From NCBI GenBank assembly GCA_003641425.1, contig QNAH01000135.1:1-7390 (forward strand): a stretch of DNA of 7,390 nucleotides. The letters run 5' to 3'. Of the stretch, positions 6,416-7,390 are shown one piece after another. The translations under genes and the position numbers were made by a program. The stretch is from Candidatus Zixiibacteriota bacterium (GTDB lineage Bacteria; Zixibacteria; MSB-5A5; GN15; PGXB01). The stretch's first letter is position 1. Each line of letters begins with the position of its first letter. The notes beneath the pieces are model-generated. The model was not told where the DNA came from and did no database searches. It worked only from the letters and a program-made list of their open reading frames with translations.

Positions 6416-6444
6416 AAAATATGCCAAAGTCTTTCCAAAGTCAA
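6416..6444 (-). promoter_or_regulatory. Likely promoter of the M23 peptidase gene with repeat motifs
   Basis: On the minus strand, TTGACT (6444-6439), a 17-nt spacer and TATTTT (6421-6416) form a fair sigma70-type promoter about 60 nt before the ATG. The direct repeat CCAAAGTC (plus-strand copies at 6424-6431 and 6435-6442) fills the spacer with an 11-bp period. One arm of an 11-bp inverted repeat covers the -10 box (see findings). Confidence 0.5.
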
Positions 6445-6447
6445 CTA

Positions 6448-6476
6448 ATAAATGGCATATTTTGTTCCCCGGTCAA
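6448..6476 (-). promoter_or_regulatory. Second promoter candidate upstream of the M23 peptidase gene
   Basis: On the minus strand, TTGACC (6476-6471) is followed by a 17-nt spacer and ATTTAT (6453-6448). The -35 box is good and the -10 box poor. It starts immediately past the hairpin at the end of the 46-codon ORF. It could serve as an alternative start for the peptidase gene. Confidence 0.3.
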
Positions 6477-6501
6477 TGCTGATTATCTACTTAATCAGCA
6501 T
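6476..6501 (-). repeat. 10-bp hairpin over the end of the 46-codon ORF
   Basis: ATGCTGATTA (6476-6485) and TAATCAGCAT (6492-6501) pair perfectly around a 6-nt loop that contains the stop codon of the small ORF. No T-run follows on the minus strand, so it is not a standard terminator. It may protect the 3' end of a short transcript or cause weak termination. Confidence 0.5.
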
Positions 6502-6627
6502 ATATTCTTTCCTCAGTACCTTGTTGACTACCTTTATGAACTTCTCACTATTCAGGTTCTGCAAACTATATAAATGCCAGTAAATCTTTCGGGGCATTAT
6601 ATAGACTTCTTTTTTCTTCGCAGCCAT
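6487..6627 (-). CDS. Hypothetical 46-residue basic protein
   Basis: I do not recognise this gene. It is read from an ATG at 6627 preceded by GGGAGG (6635-6640) with 7-nt spacing, as good a ribosome binding site as any in the window. The product begins MAAKKKEVYIMPRKIYWHLY, continues with LQNLNSEKFIKVVNKVLRKE and ends MLIK. It is strongly basic, has no membrane segment, and could form one or two helices. A nucleic-acid-binding or regulatory role would fit the charge, but nothing shows it. It lies upstream of the M23 gene on the same strand, separated by 133 nt that hold that gene's promoter candidates. Its own leader can fold into a hairpin. The well-placed ribosome binding site is the main argument that it is real. 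Confidence 0.5.
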   Translation of the reverse strand: MAAKKKEVYIMPRKIYWHLYSLQNLNSEKFIKVVNKVLRKEYMLIK

Positions 6628-6643
6628 CCTGCAACCTCCCATC

Positions 6644-6702
6644 CCCGGTCGGGACAAAAGACTGCTGAACAGCCTTATACTTAAAAATCGACCCTGACCG
6701 GG
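6644..6702 (-). promoter_or_regulatory. Structured leader of the 46-codon ORF
   Basis: CCCGGTCGGG (6644-6653) can pair with CCCTGACCGGG (6692-6702) with one bulged base. It encloses a smaller hairpin (GCTG/CAGC near 6664-6673). On the minus strand the outer stem ends only about 3 nt before the GGGAGG ribosome binding site, so it could affect translation. It matches no riboswitch class I know. Confidence 0.35.
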
Positions 6703-6949
6703 CTAAACTTTACCTTATCTATCCTTTCAGAAAAGGATTGCAGAAATCATGCCCCCCGATGGAAGTGCCCAAATTTAAGACTGCCTGTTGTTATCTTCTT
6801 GAATTACAACAACATAATGTCATGTTCAGGACTCGGAAAACGAACAATGATAAATCCGCCTCCAGGAAAATATGGGGAATACCCAATATTTTTCTAAATT
6901 TTCCCAATATTCAGACTTTTCGCTCCCAAATCACTCCGATTCAGCCGGC
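6703..6949. other. Divergent spacer upstream of the dehydrogenase gene
   Basis: I see no gene here. Two hairpins are visible: ATCCTTT/AAAGGAT (6721-6738, loop CAGA), and AAAATATGGG (6867-6876) with CCCAATATTTT (6882-6892), which has one bulge. CCCAATATT occurs twice, at 6882-6890 and 6903-6911, 21 bp apart, close upstream of the dehydrogenase promoter. The second hairpin could insulate the dehydrogenase promoter from read-through, but its T's lie within the stem, so I do not call a terminator. Confidence 0.4.
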
Positions 6950-6978
6950 TTGACACTGCCCCGCTTTTACGATAAATT
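6950..6978 (+). promoter_or_regulatory. Sigma70-type promoter of the dehydrogenase gene
   Basis: A perfect TTGACA (6950-6955) is followed by a 17-nt spacer and TAAATT (6973-6978). Transcription would begin near 6985, about 30 nt before the ATG at 7015. The position and spacing make it the natural promoter of this gene. Confidence 0.65.
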
Positions 6979-7014
6979 AACAAAAATTTAAATCCGCAAA
7001 ACAAAGGTATAAAC

Positions 7015-7390
7015 ATGTTTTCTCTCAAAAATAAAGTCGTCATGGTCACCGGGGCCTCGGCCGGTATCGGATATTCCTGCGCCAGAATATTTGCCAAATC
7101 CGGCGCCAAACTGATCCTGGCCGCCCGCCGTTCCGCAAAAATAAAAAAACTGGCCGAAGGCCTGGCCAAAAAGTATAAAACCGAATCAATTGTTCTTGAA
7201 CTCGATGTCCGCGATCAGAAACAGGTCGAGGAGAAAATAAACTCCCTGCCCGCCAAATGGAAAAAAATCCAAATCCTCGTCAACAACGCCGGTCTCAGCC
7301 GCGGTCTGGATAAGCTCCATGAAGGTCAATTGCTCGACTGGGAAGAGATGATTGACACCAATATCAAGGGTCTTTTATATGTCAGCCGGA
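7015..7390 (+). CDS. Short-chain dehydrogenase/reductase, YdfG-like (partial, N-terminal 125 residues)
   Basis: This is a cytoplasmic NAD(P)-dependent oxidoreductase with a Rossmann fold. The visible part starts MFSLKNKVVMVTGASAGIGY and contains the nucleotide-binding TGASAGIG (12-19), two arginines after the second strand (R38-R39, favouring NADP+), an acidic residue in LDVRD (D64), NNAG (90-93) and the structural/catalytic asparagine in DTNIKG (N116). The run SLPAKW...ILVNNAGL...DWEEMIDTNIKGLLYVSR closely resembles YdfG of Escherichia coli, an NADP+-dependent 3-hydroxy acid dehydrogenase acting on serine, allo-threonine and malonic semialdehyde. The exact substrate cannot be told from this half. 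The catalytic Ser-Tyr-Lys lies beyond the window. AAAGG (7003-7007) at 7-nt spacing supports the start. It is transcribed away from all other genes here. Confidence 0.93.
   Translation, partial: MFSLKNKVVMVTGASAGIGYSCARIFAKSGAKLILAARRSAKIKKLAEGLAKKYKTESIVLELDVRDQKQVEEKINSLPAKWKKIQILVNNAGLSRGLDKLHEGQLLDWEEMIDTNIKGLLYVSR

Noticed and set aside
6738..6953. Plus-strand 71-codon frame before the dehydrogenase gene
   Set aside because: It lacks an ATG with a ribosome binding site, overlaps the hairpins and runs into the dehydrogenase promoter.

Overview
The window looks like a piece of chromosome from a Gram-negative-type bacterium of moderate GC content. Nothing in it fixes the taxonomy. The combination of a LytM-type envelope peptidase, an ECF sigma factor and a one-HMA CopA, with many short palindromic repeats between genes, would suit an uncultured FCB-type lineage such as Zixibacteria, but this is only a guess.

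Layout from left to right. Positions 1-940 form an AT-rich block with two minus-strand genes: an uncharacterised HEPN-like protein (251-940) and the start of a small membrane protein that runs off the left edge (1-162). Their base composition contrasts sharply with the GC-rich genes to the right, which suggests acquired accessory DNA. Positions 941-2049 hold no convincing gene. They hold a dense set of repeats: a 152-bp inverted-repeat element (1299-1450), a related half copy (1149-1190), an element matching the Neisseria dRS3 consensus pattern (1635-1654), and several short perfect hairpins.

Positions 2050-4263 encode a complete Cu+-exporting P1B-type ATPase (CopA), also on the minus strand. 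It lies just downstream of an intrinsic terminator (4280-4321) that closes a complete ECF-type sigma factor gene (4350-4979). The sigma gene has two good sigma70-type promoters far upstream, giving leaders of roughly 150-200 nt, and has no anti-sigma gene beside it. A segment between the sigma stop codon and the terminator could pair with the terminator arm, so copA may be controlled by read-through.

Positions 5454-6353 encode a membrane-anchored M23 (LytM-type) peptidase with all metal and catalytic residues present. Its promoter region carries an 11-bp inverted repeat and an 8-bp direct repeat. Upstream is a 46-codon ORF (6487-6627) with a strong ribosome binding site and a structured leader. 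Transcribed the other way, a YdfG-like short-chain dehydrogenase starts at 7015 behind a good promoter and runs off the right edge.

The genes do not form one pathway. CopA and the sigma factor may be linked in metal response; the peptidase and dehydrogenase look like ordinary housekeeping genes. The AT-rich HEPN-like/membrane pair is the best candidate for something undescribed, but only half of it is visible.
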